Assembly: GCA_004352715.1 (NCBI GenBank)
Contig: SCFE01000069.1
Location: 1,975,481 to 2,009,225 of the forward strand
Length of the DNA stretch: 33,745 nt
Direction of reading: 5' to 3'
Source: Hofstenia miamia
Taxonomy: Eukaryota > Xenacoelomorpha > Acoela
In this document: piece by piece, positions 22,793 to 33,500 of the stretch
Layout of the letters: each line of letters starts with the position of its first letter
How positions within the stretch are numbered: position 1 is the stretch's first letter
Notes under the pieces: generated by a model
What the model saw: only the letters and a program-made list of their open reading frames with translations
The model's database searches: none
What the model was told of the DNA's origin: nothing
Position numbers and translations under genes: made by a program

Positions 22793-23626
22793 CCATGCTG
22801 GCCATAAAGATAGCATATTTTTTGTTTGTTGAGAAAAATTGATAAAACAATTTAAAAAAAAGACTAATTCTAAAAATATTCAGTAATATTTGATAATAGA
22901 GTGTTTAATAGAGACCTATTATATTTAACATTTCTGTATAAGTTAATATTTGGTCATTCCACCTTTCGCCGCAAAAACCGCTGCAATTCTATGGAAAAGC
23001 TGAGCGCAATATTCTGGGGTGATTTCGGTGCACAAGACTTTCTTTTTTCGTCTACAACATCTGCGAATGAGGTTGGTCTGTGTGCAGCAACTTTTTTCTT
23101 CAACATGGCAGTTCTCGATGGGATTGAGATCTGGGTAAAATCCAGGCCATCGAGCAATGCAGCTGACCACTCAACCATGTCTTTACGATCCGTGCAGAGT
23201 GGCAGGGGGCTCCATCTTGCAGGAAGTGTGTACAATAGTGGAGCCCCATGAAGGGGATGCATTCTTCTTCAAGATTGTGAGGTATGGATTGTAGTACCCT
23301 GTGGCAGAAACCAAAGACCACACCTTATTCGTCCTGTAATGCCATTGCAGATCATCACTGACGGGGAATGCTTGACCCTGGGAATAGTGTTTCGTTCTCC
23401 AACAGGTCGCCGAACATTGCTGCTGAATGCATAAAACTGCTTGATGACTGATCCATCGGTAAACATTATACGACTCCATTGATCCACTGATGAAAAATTA
23501 ACTGCAGAAACACATAAAACACCTTAAATACAATCATTTTCACCTTCAACAACGATTCTCATTGACTTATAACCAAATGAAGTAACAAACACCATTTTGA
23601 ATATGCTATCTTTATGGCCAGCATGG
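22793..23626 (-). mobile_element. Decayed Tc1/mariner-type element, copy 2 (inverted)
   Basis: 834 bp with the same perfect 27-bp terminal inverted repeats (22793-22819 and 23600-23626) and TA on both sides. It is the same insertion as 468-1302, since flanks and frameshifts agree. The outer TA on the right has grown into a (TA)n run to about 23650. Confidence 0.9.
22943..23487 (-). pseudogene. Tc1-like transposase remnant, copy 2
   Basis: Frameshifted catalytic part with FTDGS, VRRPVGERN, QDGAPCHS, PDLNPIEN and AAKGGMTKY in different frames, as in 607-1151. It lacks the helix-turn-helix region. Small differences from copy 1 (for example ARWPGFYPDL here, ARWPGIYPDL there) show the two arms are not identical. 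Confidence 0.9.
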
Positions 23627-23650
23627 TATATATATATATATATATATATT

Positions 23651-25420
23651 GGCAGATAAGGCATTTATTGTAATGAAGAGCATACTTAAGAATTGTGAGG
23701 ACCTATAATACATAATTCACAATTGTAGTATCCCCAGCCAAGCCTTAAATAGATGCAGACTGCACATAAATTAACAATGATCAAGGTACTTCTTAGGCCA
23801 GACAATACATTCCATCATGATAAAAGAATAAAAACCATACTGTACCAGTATCAATATAGATTTAATATATTTATCAAGTAAAGATATGGGGAAACAACAT
23901 CTCAAATAGACCCTACTGATTAAAAATATTAATACATGCTTCAGCAATACAATTTTAATTAACTTGGGTCTAGAAAGACCACACATGTGATAAGTACAAT
24001 TTTTGAAAAAATTGATATGTGTTTCAACCACAACATGATCATTAACGATAAATGCAGACTGCTCCTAATCATATTTGAAACTAAGCCTAGCTACATGAAA
24101 ACTAATGAAAATTTTTTAACAAGTTTATTATATAAAAATGTGCTATTTGTATCTTTCATGTACCATCATTAAATGCACAAAATCTGTTGCAACTCATTTG
24201 TTGACTAATAAATAAATCATAATTAAATTTTTATTTTTATTTTCGATTTTGCTAAGGTTTTAGTCACAAAAATCATTCCATTCTGGAGTTATTTCATACA
24301 GCACTTTATGTATTTATGTGCTTATGGTTATGTTCTTGTTCATTAAAATCAAGGAAAAAACATTTATTTCAATTTAGCAAATTTTTTACCACTTGACATG
24401 CAGAACGTGTTTGGAAATACAGTGTTACATTTTTACTTCCATAATTTTTTCATTATAATTGGTTTAATTAATTATTCATTGCAATTAGCAAATAGGACTT
24501 CAAAAAATTATATACTTAAAAATCTGTGAGAAGCAATAAATACCACAACAATATCTCTTATTACATTAGTTTAAAAATGCAGCTAAGTAATTAAAAAGAC
24601 TTCCCTGAACAATATTCAAAACCACTAATGTAAAATATGTTTTTCTAACATTTCAGATAAACAATGTTGTGTCTCAGTTTATAGAAAATGATAATTGCTC
24701 TTAGTTTACATCTTTAAGAAAGTTTTACATTTTCTGCTTATTACAAAATATCATGAGTAAAGTTCTAAAAGTTACATAAATTATTACTTAGTTTATTTTT
24801 CAGCTTATTTTATTTCAATTACTTGCAAACTTTTTGAATTGTTTTATCATTCTTTCACATTAAATTTATTCTCTGTCTTAATCAAACAATTGCAAATAAA
24901 TATAACCACATGTATTTGAGATTAGCCAAAGGCTATGCATAAATTTGCTAGTGAATATTATACATTAAAATTCAACAAAACTTCAGTTCACTTCGAATAT
25001 ATATATATATATATATAAGACTGATGTATTAAAGTAATTGGCAATTTATTTTATATATATATATATATATATATAATGATTTAAGTGAATTCAAAAAATT
25101 ATTTCCATTTTCCGTAACAAAATAATGGTGATTTTATAATAATATTGTAATTCAAATAGCTTCGGTCAGATTAGGCAATCTGAAAAAATACAACACATTT
25201 ACCAAGAATATTCACATATCTGATTAAACAAATAATAGTTATATATAAAGTTGTATTTATTGTAGGTATACAATATATTGAATTTGGCAGCACGTGAAAA
25301 TTTGGAATGTTCAAGCAGTAATTGAAACATTTGACTTATTTCCATTCATGTAATTCAATTCAATATATTAGTGTTAGCATAAAGCTTATTTAAAATTAAT
25401 ATGAAAAAACTGAAATTTAG
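23651..25420. other. No gene seen; intron upstream of E1
   Basis: Arm A' ends at 24094; the rest is unique AT-rich sequence with (AT)n tracts at 24997-25017 and 25052-25075. In the gene model this is intron between E0 and E1. Confidence 0.55.
24997..25075. repeat. Pair of (AT)n microsatellites
   Basis: AT runs at 24997-25017 and 25052-25075 separated by 34 nt of ordinary sequence. Confidence 0.9.
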
Positions 25421-25744
25421 TGCCCATATATCCTCCTGATGAGTTATCTGTAAGTCATAATGGAAAGATTTTACTTCAAAACAGAGAAGAATTTGTTGAT
25501 GTTGATGAATTTATTGAGTGTTTTTTTAATGGGACACTAAACGCAAATGTATTTCCTGAATCCAATGATTCTCCAAACATGACTTTCACCTGGAAAATAA
25601 ATGATGTTTTGCAAAATGAAGAGAATTGCAAATTGAAACTTTCAAGACTGTCTGGAAGCTACCAATGCACTGCCGTTTACACAAGTTATAATTCAGAATA
25701 CAGTTGGAATATTACAAGTAACAAAACTACCATTACAGTGATAT
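25421..25744 (+). CDS. Ig exon E1 (only in block 3)
   Basis: 324 nt, 108 codons, phase 1-1. The acceptor GAAATTTAG ends at 25420 and the donor T|GTAAGT starts at 25745. It opens with PIYPPDELSV. The core is Cys in FIECFFNG, Trp in MTFTWKIND and Cys in LSGSYQCTAV, the last a textbook strand E-F motif (L…G-x-Y-x-C). Four sequons (NGT, NMT, NIT, NKT) point to a glycosylated ectodomain. Joining to E2 restores Tyr (…VIY-GPE…). At 108 codons it is longer than E2-E6. No counterpart is visible in block 2, whose homology stops before this position or whose version is missing. Confidence 0.9.
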
Positions 25745-25969
25745 GTAAGTGAAATATTTAATTGAAATATATGCATTCTAAAGAACTGTAACTATATTTA
25801 GATAATTTCATTCCTAATATGCTACATCAAATATTTGGTCAAAATAGCAACATATGTAAACACAAGTGTTATCTTAATTACCACACATCTCAATGTTTCT
25901 GAGTGAATAATCAACGCACTGATGAGCAAAAATCAAAGTGATTGTCAACTCCAGCTTCGAATTATCAGA
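25745..25969. other. Intron sequence, nothing recognised
   Basis: AT-rich start of the E1-E2 intron. No exon or element end was identified. Confidence 0.6.
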
Positions 25970-26125
25970 TCAGTCCTCTTCGTGATATGATTGCGTTTCT
26001 CTCATTCTGCGGATGGTCGTAGATACTGTAGATTGCGCAATGCCAAACCTGGCTGCTATAGCACGTTGAGGCAAATTTTCATTGCTGAGCACCTCGATTT
26101 GAGCTCGCTGTTCGCTTGTTAATTC
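25970..26125 (-). pseudogene. Tc1-like transposase N-terminal helix-turn-helix fragment
   Basis: On the minus strand 51 codons read ELTSEQRAQIEVLSNENLPQ, then RAIAARFGIAQSTVSTTIRR, then a TGA. This matches the first helix-turn-helix of Tc1-family transposases (QR-x-I-A-x-x-x-G-[IV]-x-x-S-T-V). It is the part missing from the elements at 468-1302 and 22793-23626. No catalytic domain follows. It lies inside the E1-E2 intron, in reverse to the Ig gene, and is absent from the left block. Confidence 0.85.
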
Positions 26126-26781
26126 CCATCATCGGCTAAAAATTTCATCACAAAATAGACAAAAGTACCACCATACCTCATATATATATATATAGTAGAT
26201 GCATATTCAATGCTAATTACGTGATTGGTTGAGTAAAATAAATCCACTATACATGGATGTGCGTACGCCCAGGTAGTATACACGCCTACACACACAGCTT
26301 TGCAGATTTTGTAGCGTGATTGTAAACTTTTGTATATACAGTGCGGTCGGAAAGTCTCTCCAAGGTGAGTTTCTAAAAAAATCCAAATTGTTTAAGCAAT
26401 TTATTTAAATAGTTTTATATGCTATGTGAAAATTGTTTAAGTGTTTGTATAATATTTTTCAAATATCTCCTTAGTAATATTTGATGCCTATCTTTCAAAT
26501 TTTGTTATGGCGATACAAAAATCAAATGAATAGCAAATATAAATTCATAGTATTTCCTATTCATTTTTAACATTAAGAAGTTGTTTTTCTAGTTTGGAGA
26601 TAATAATTGAAACCCGTATCATATATTTTTAAATACATTTGTAAAAAATTTTAAAGGTCCATTAATTTTCTTTTGAAATTATTTTAGTGTTAAACATTGC
26701 CATTCAAAATCTATTCCATTTTTTCATAGCCTAAATTTTTAAATATATATGCTTTTGATGTGTTAAATACCTGCAATTTAG
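26126..26781. other. Intron sequence before E2, with a transposon-end-like site
   Basis: It holds a short TA run near 26180. At 26337-26362 there is TA followed by CAGTGCGGTCGGAAAGTCTC, similar in form to Tc1-type terminal repeats. No matching inverted end was found, so it may be a solo terminus. Homology with arm B begins at about 26370-26430. Confidence 0.5.
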
Positions 26782-27042
26782 ATGGACCTGAAAGTGGAAT
26801 TATTACTTCGAAGCAGTACGTTAAAGAAGGAGACGTAGTTTCAGTGAATTGTTCCTTCGAATGCAGTCCATCCGCAGAATTCAGTACTTCAACTCCTGGA
26901 TTTCAAATGGTGAATCATAATTCAATCACTTGGGTTTTTGAAGAGATTTCTTATAATTTAAAAAACATTCAAATTACGTGTAAAGCAGTCAATGTAAAGA
27001 GCCTGGAAACGAAATTTATATCAACAGCTATTGAAGTTCAAT
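26782..27042 (+). CDS. Ig exon E2 (right copy)
   Basis: 261 nt, 87 codons, phase 1-1. It opens Y-G-P-E-S-G and has Cys in VSVNCSF, Trp in SITWVFEE and Cys in IQITCKAVN, plus an extra Cys in FEC. Acceptor CAATTTAG, donor T|GTAAGA. Replacements against the left copy (right/left): Ile/Leu, Asp/Asn, Phe/Tyr, His/Gln, Leu/Val, Phe/Leu, Ala/Thr, Gln/Lys. Most are spread over the second half of the domain. Confidence 0.92.
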
Positions 27043-27089
27043 GTAAGAACATAAGGGTGTTTACATCCTTTTATTAAACTCTTGCTTAG

Positions 27090-27347
27090 ACATCTCACTT
27101 TCATTTAAAGAGAAATTTGCAGTAAATGAGGGAAGTAACTTAACAATCGAATGTTCAGCAGTAGACGCCAACCCAGAAGTTTACTCAGTGAAACTGTATC
27201 AAAATTCTATTCTACTAAAGCAAGAATCTGGTAATACTATTTCGTATCAAATTTCAAACATCGTCAGGGAAGAAACATGGACTTTGATATGCATTGCTGA
27301 AAATGGAGTAATAGAGAAGAAAAAAGCTTCGCAAATTGATGTATTCT
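27090..27347 (+). CDS. Ig exon E3 (right copy)
   Basis: 258 nt, 86 codons, phase 1-1, after a 47-nt intron. Cys in LTIECSA and LICIAENG; no strand-C Trp. The acceptor CTTGCTTAG is polypyrimidine-poor but well placed; the donor is GTGAGT. Against the left copy it has Leu/Ile, Ile/Thr, Thr/Ile, Gln/His and Trp/Gly and one silent change. The next exon, E4, is 2.3 kb away. Confidence 0.92.
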
Positions 27348-29659
27348 GTGAGTTAAAGTTGTTAACTATAAAAAACATAGTAGAGTGCAACTGATTTAAT
27401 GAAAGATCGACTGTGTACAGTAAAATTTCCACTATTTAGAGATCTGCACTTAAAATAAATCCATCTTAAGCCGAGTGGAAAACGACCATCTAACAATGAC
27501 CCATGACCTAACCCGAGCCAACCCATCTAACACATTAAATTTCTACAAGAATCTCAAATATTAAAATGTTAGATTTCTTAAATATTTTTCGTAAAATCTG
27601 TTAGTGTTGTATAATCCTAAAGACACATCTATGAGTGACCAGCAACCCAACCCAACTCCTCTAATTTTTACCCGACCTGCAAGTCGACCCGGTTGTCACA
27701 TTGCTCTTAATTCCTCAAGTTATAAACTATTAGAAAAGCACGCACTTAATGTGAGAAATATTTGATCATTGGGCTTGCAGACATTTGAATTTCTGCATTC
27801 ATAGGAACATTAGAATTTGTGGTATAACCGGGACAACAGCTGTCAGCATTAATGACATATTACTAAACTTCAGTGAAAGCCATAAATGCTTTTAGTGTCA
27901 ACAATTTCTTTAGAAAATTTTGATAGCTTAAATTTTAGGGAAAATGATTGGAAATATATATTTTGTTTGTCAAATCTAATAAACAGGTTCTATCGTTTTC
28001 TAAAGAAAACTACATTAGCATAAATAAACATATGATTCCACTGCTGATGTCCCAGGGGTTTGCAATAGTAAATTGCCAATGAAGCTGAATTATTCTACAA
28101 TTTCATAAATTAATTTAAAAAAAATATTGACCAAAGAAAGCATGAGGGATTTGTTATTATTGGTGAAATTCAATTGACGAGTGTTATGAGCAGGCATTAA
28201 AAATTATGACATAAAATGGTCAAAAATCACCTTACATTTATTGAAAATATAACTCATATGTTCGAACATTACTTTCAAATTGGCAAAGATGTATCATATA
28301 TTTTCCTTCTTAAATTTGAAATAATTAATGAAATATTTCAATGCTTGGGTGAGCAAATCTTATCTATTTATTAAATATGATGAAGCTTTTTAAAATAAAA
28401 TGACATCTGATATTAATATTTATTCAGCAACAACGCAATAAATATTAGTTAAAATACATATATTATCATTATTAAAGATTTGTAAAACAAAAGGCTTTCC
28501 AAAAACAAATCTATCAATATATAGGTTTTTACTAAATTGAGCGATTGAATGGTCTTATATATAGAAGTGATTTTTCACATGACAAGTAATTCATAGCAAA
28601 ACATTTAAATTTTCCTCTACCCCCTAGATATTTATGTGTGAAACCACATATATTTTTGTAAATTTTCATTCATGTTGCCATTTTCCAGTCTACTTTCTAT
28701 TGAAATTCAATCAGATCTGCTATGAATAGTTGCTTGCAGTACATAAAACACATTTTCAGCTTTTAGCTTACCCCATCAAAATTTGTTGTGGTAAGAGGGT
28801 GATGATAAATGATGGTCTTACTATAATATTATGTTCTACCACTTCATTAAGTTTTAGTATTTGATGGGTCTTAGGTATATCAAATATTTTTTTAAAATGA
28901 GTAGTTCTTTCCAAGCCCCAAAATGAGCAGTAGGATCTAGCAAGTCCAAATTTATGGTCAGCTCAGATTTTGGTTGGGTTTAGACATGTTTCCAGTTGGT
29001 TTGGCCCAGGTCCAAAATGTTTGACTCACTTCCAGGATTTATCTCTATTATTTAACATAATATTAATCACTAAGTGTAATATGAAGATCATATCATGTAA
29101 TAACAATAGATTTCATGTTATCATTGCACTGGAGTGGATACAAAAAGTCATAAACACTACTCAAACAATTCAATTATCTAGAAAACAGCACAAATTATAA
29201 ATACGTATTGAAAACCAAACAGTGAACATGTACACAATGCTTAGTAAAATTATATATTTCATGACATGTGAAACTTTGATAAATATCTAGGCAGAAGCAT
29301 ATTCTCTTCAAACAGCTATGACTCATGGGCTTAGTCCATCAAATACAATTGTATTAAAAAAATGTGAACACAATTTTTCAATGGCATTGTAGAAAATTTA
29401 CACTGATTTGGTTCAAAAACATGTGCAAGCCTCCAAAAACATTAAAAATTCAAATAATTTTTAGAAATTTGATGAGGGATGTAGGTCCCATTGAACTTAG
29501 ACCACTACAACCCTATTTATATGTAAGAAAATAACTCATTATTTTTGTTGCACAGCATAGCACTTCAAATGTTTACACTGCACTGGTCATGAGTGCTCAG
29601 TGCAGTTCTTTGAAGGAATAAAAAGTTTGGCTTTCAATTTTCATAAAGATGAATTTTAG
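27348..29659. other. Intron E3-E4 (right copy); no exon seen
   Basis: Repeats 14804-17111 inverted. CCCA/ACCC-word patches lie at about 27495-27530 and 27640-27700. An open frame at 28970-29200 is kept in both arms but shows no domain. Confidence 0.6.
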
Positions 29660-29914
29660 ATGGTCCAGAATTAATTGCTTACAAAGAGCTCTTTGTAAAT
29701 GAAGGTAGCAATGATACTGGTACTATTGCAATAGATTCATTTCCAGCAGCAAGTCTAAATTGCTCATCAAATGACTTCTCAGTAGCTGAAAATTTAATCA
29801 CATGGGACATAGTGAACATTTCAAGAGATATGAATGAAAATATGTACAATTGCTATGCCTACAATGATAGGACAAATCTGTCTAATACTACATTGATTAA
29901 ACTATTAGTATACT
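29660..29914 (+). CDS. Ig exon E4 (right copy)
   Basis: 255 nt, 85 codons, phase 1-1. It is identical at the nucleotide level to the left copy. Complete Ig core: Cys (ASLNCSS), Trp (LITWDIV), Cys (MYNCYAYN). Five sequons. A 45-nt intron to E5 follows. Confidence 0.93.
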
Positions 29915-29959
29915 GTAAGTGAACTTTTTCTTAATTTTGCTCCTATATATAATTTTTAG

Positions 29960-30220
29960 ATCCACCTGAAATTGAATTTACATTGTCTGAAACACATGTA
30001 ATTGAGGACTATTATATTCATTTCCATTGTTCTGTTATTAGGACAAATCCATCAACAGCATCATTAACTATTTCAACAGTGAACAATAAAAAATCTGTCT
30101 TAGACAGTGATGTATTAAACTTCAATTTAAGGGCAAGTAGATATATGAATGGAGATGTATTGTGCAAGGCAGAGAATTCAAAGCTTGAAACAATAATTAG
30201 AAGAAATCTTATTGTCTACT
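29960..30220 (+). CDS. Ig exon E5 (right copy)
   Basis: 261 nt, 87 codons, phase 1-1, opening Y-P-P-E-I. Cys in YIHFHCS and GDVLCKAEN; no strand-C Trp and no sequon. The encoded protein is identical to the left copy. A 40-nt intron to E6 follows (donor GTAAGA, acceptor TTTGTTTAG). Confidence 0.9.
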
Positions 30221-30260
30221 GTAAGAATGTATCTGTTTGACTCCTCTAACATTTGTTTAG

Positions 30261-30521
30261 ATGTTGATTTTGAAATAAAGTCTAGCAGGAGTAGCACTGT
30301 CAATACAATTTTTGCTTATTTTCTTTCAGAGATAATTTCTTTACCCAATAATTACACAGTAGCTTTGTACAAAAATGAAACACAAGAGTGGACCTACATT
30401 AACATTGAAAATATCACATTTTCTTTGACTCATTCAAAAGATTGCTGTGAATACATCTTAGTAGTTTCCAATGAATTTATTTCCAAAAGAGTAAAGTTGG
30501 ATCCTACACCTGCAGTTTATG
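30261..30521 (+). CDS. Ig-like exon E6 (right copy), first Cys missing
   Basis: 261 nt, 87 codons, phase 1-1. The donor G|GTAACA at 30522 is weak but present in both copies and gives the same symmetric length as E2 and E5. Reading through the donor would add about 30 codons to a stop near 30614, so E6 could instead be a terminal exon. There is no Cys at strand B; an adjacent Cys pair lies at strand F (DCCEY). Ser-rich start (IKSSRSSTVN), three sequons. Confidence 0.7.
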
Positions 30522-33500
30522 GTAACAGTTTCCATTTCTATAGTCAAAATTGTGGTATGTTGTATCAAAGTTTTCCTAGAAGATTTTGTTTTGAGATTCA
30601 TAGCTCAAACATATAAAATTTAAAGTTGTAATTATTTCACTTATAATAGATATTTAACATTAGATTTAAGTTCTAGATTTTGATAATGGCAACAATTTTA
30701 AAAAGAGTACCTATTTTGAGAAGTATTGCATTTTGAACATTAGAATACTTATATTTTTAATAAACAGCCCCTCAATACTGAATGTTCAATATGATGAAAA
30801 CATTAATGCTTTAATATTCATGTGTCCCTTAACCTAAAAGTGATAAATAGCAATTAAACTTATGAATATCATAGTGAATATGATTATTTATTATAGACTA
30901 ATTTAATTACTTGTGATTACTAAAGTATATCTCAGTGTAAGGAATCTTCAAAAAATATTTATTTACAAACCTTATCTATTTAAGTTTTGCAAAAAATTCA
31001 TTATTCTTATTCAATAATTCAATCATTACTAAAAAAAGTCTTGCTAAGTGCAACAGAGTGCTATGCTCCTGAATTTGTTCTTCAATTCACATAACCATAA
31101 AGTGTGAAATCAATTAAACAAATTCATGCATATTTAGGTCCTAAATTTGGAGCAAATAATTTTTGGTTGGATATCTTCCCATCAAAACATTGAAATAATT
31201 GTTTTCATTTATACATTATTTAAATTCACCAAAAATATTTTGGTGCTTAATAAATTTAGGTTTTGTCTATCCTCTTGAGGGTAGATTATTTTTTAAATAC
31301 TAACAACCTAATTCCAATTACCTTAAAATTATTGTGTAACAGCAAGTTTTTACATGAAAAAATGCACAAGCAAGCTTAATAGCTTTTGTTTTAATATTCT
31401 GTGTAAATAACTTGAAACAAAGTCAACTCCCTAAAAAAAGTACATTAATATATAAATTTAAAAAATTCTTTGTTCAAAAGACTAATGTGTATTCAGAAAT
31501 TTTCTTTGCTTCTAACAAATTTGGGGACATAACCTATGTTTTTTAGTGTTTTCTGCAGAAGTATTATGGTTTGTATAATGATTTTTTAAATAATTGTAAT
31601 TTGAAAGCATGTAGTGCCAACTAATTTTTTGAATTAGTAGAAAATGAAACAAATGTCATATAAACAACAGATGATTTGTTATGCACAATTAATTGCAAGA
31701 TGCAAAAGAACTATTACAATTATTCCGATTTCTGCCATAGATGTAAACAATTGCTTGAGAATAATCCAGGTGATTCCTTAAAATGAGAAATTAGTATAAA
31801 CTTGTTGAAAACTAAAATTTGAAACTATATTGATAATAAAAAGAGAAGGAGAGAAAACAAGATTTATTACTGAATCTACTGGCCTGTTAGAAAGAATGGA
31901 TGAAATTTTGAAATCAGTTAAAAATGTGAGAATTAGCCAACATTTGAAATTTTTTGTCAATACAAAGGGAAAAAAACAAGTAATCAAGAAAAGATTTCTA
32001 GAATTAAGACCTATTTACAAGATAAGTTTTTTCATATGACTGGTCATATAAACTAAAGATAATTGCTCTTAAAGAAAGGTTGCAACCTCTGAAAATGCTT
32101 GTAAGTCTGCTTTTAAGAAAATAGGCAATAAGCAAAGTCATTGTGCTCATAATTAAGATATTTTTGTTAAGGACAATATAAATTTTCATAAGATATATTG
32201 AGATGAATTTCTTTCTTCTAAAATGTTGAAGTTTAATATTAAACAAAATAAAATCCTCAACTTCAACTAAATTGAAAATTTCTGTTTAAACTCAAGAATC
32301 AATAATATCTGGCAAAGGAAATGAAATCATTTAATCTCCTTGTCACTTCCTTGGAACTGATTTGGTTGTACATTTCACACTGAACATCAGATTGATCTTT
32401 TGGGCAAATGATTTTGAAAAATCAACTTCTAGAATAAAGAAAACTCAAAATTTTAACAATAAATTAACAAAAACTATTGGGTATTAGCATACAGCAGTCA
32501 CCTAAGGTGTAATAAAGATTTTATACACTTCATCAAAGGATAACAGTAGTTGACTTACTGTCCCCTTCAATGAATTCCAGATAGTTTTAAGAATGATTCT
32601 TCCTAAAAATTACAAATTACTTGTTTGCTGAGCTTATTAAATTGCTGTTGTTTTTGATGGCCTGTTTGGTTCATTAAATGGAATCATCAGTATAATTTGA
32701 CGTCTCTAAGCCAGTGCATGGACATAGTTTCATGGCACAGTGTATAGCAAGAGCATACAAATCAATTTTTCTTCACAAATCTTTAGGGAAGTCCCCATGT
32801 AATTGTTTTTCAGCCAATGAGATCTTTTCTACTGATTGCAAGAGATCATGTAGACAAACTAGCATGAACATCTGTAGCCATTGGTGATGAATTTGTTCCA
32901 TTTTCTGGTAAATTCATATAAATTAACTCAGAAGAACCTTTGAAAATCAATAAAGAAAGGCAGAGTCTAAAGTCTTGTCCAACTTGTAACCAACTTAAGA
33001 GGGTAGTATCACTGGGAGAGGAGTTGTTGACTTTAAAAAATCATAAAATATCAAAAAATAGTATTAGAGTCCTCATTCTTTTACATGGTTTAGCTGGTGG
33101 ATTGATATTTTGAAACCACATGAACTGCTGGTGACCTTACTTAATTTAGGTGTCATGGGGTCAAAAAAATCAATTTGTACAAAATTTAGTGAGGGGTAAA
33201 ATAACACAATGAAGAATGTTTTTTTCTATGGGTCTTGAAGAAGACCCAACAAATATGTATTAAAATTGTCAAAAAATTTATTACATTAAAGTTTGTAAAA
33301 TTTTTAAATTTTAAGATATATTCAAATTCTTAGAGCACAACACACCTGTAGGCCTATTGTACAAGCACAGAAACTTTCATTAGATTATCTTGATCAATAA
33401 AATAGTTATGGTAAATGTGCTATCAAAGAACATAAAAACAGGAGAAAATTATATAAATCTATAAAATTATTGTTGAAAATTGAAAGTTACAGGAGGAGTG

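Larger units (their letters stand above)
20799..24094. repeat. Inverted repeat arm A'
   Basis: Reverse-complement partner of 1-3407. It holds the same Tc1-like insertion and LINE in the opposite orientation and differs by the 253/327-nt replaced segment and scattered substitutions. Confidence 0.9.
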
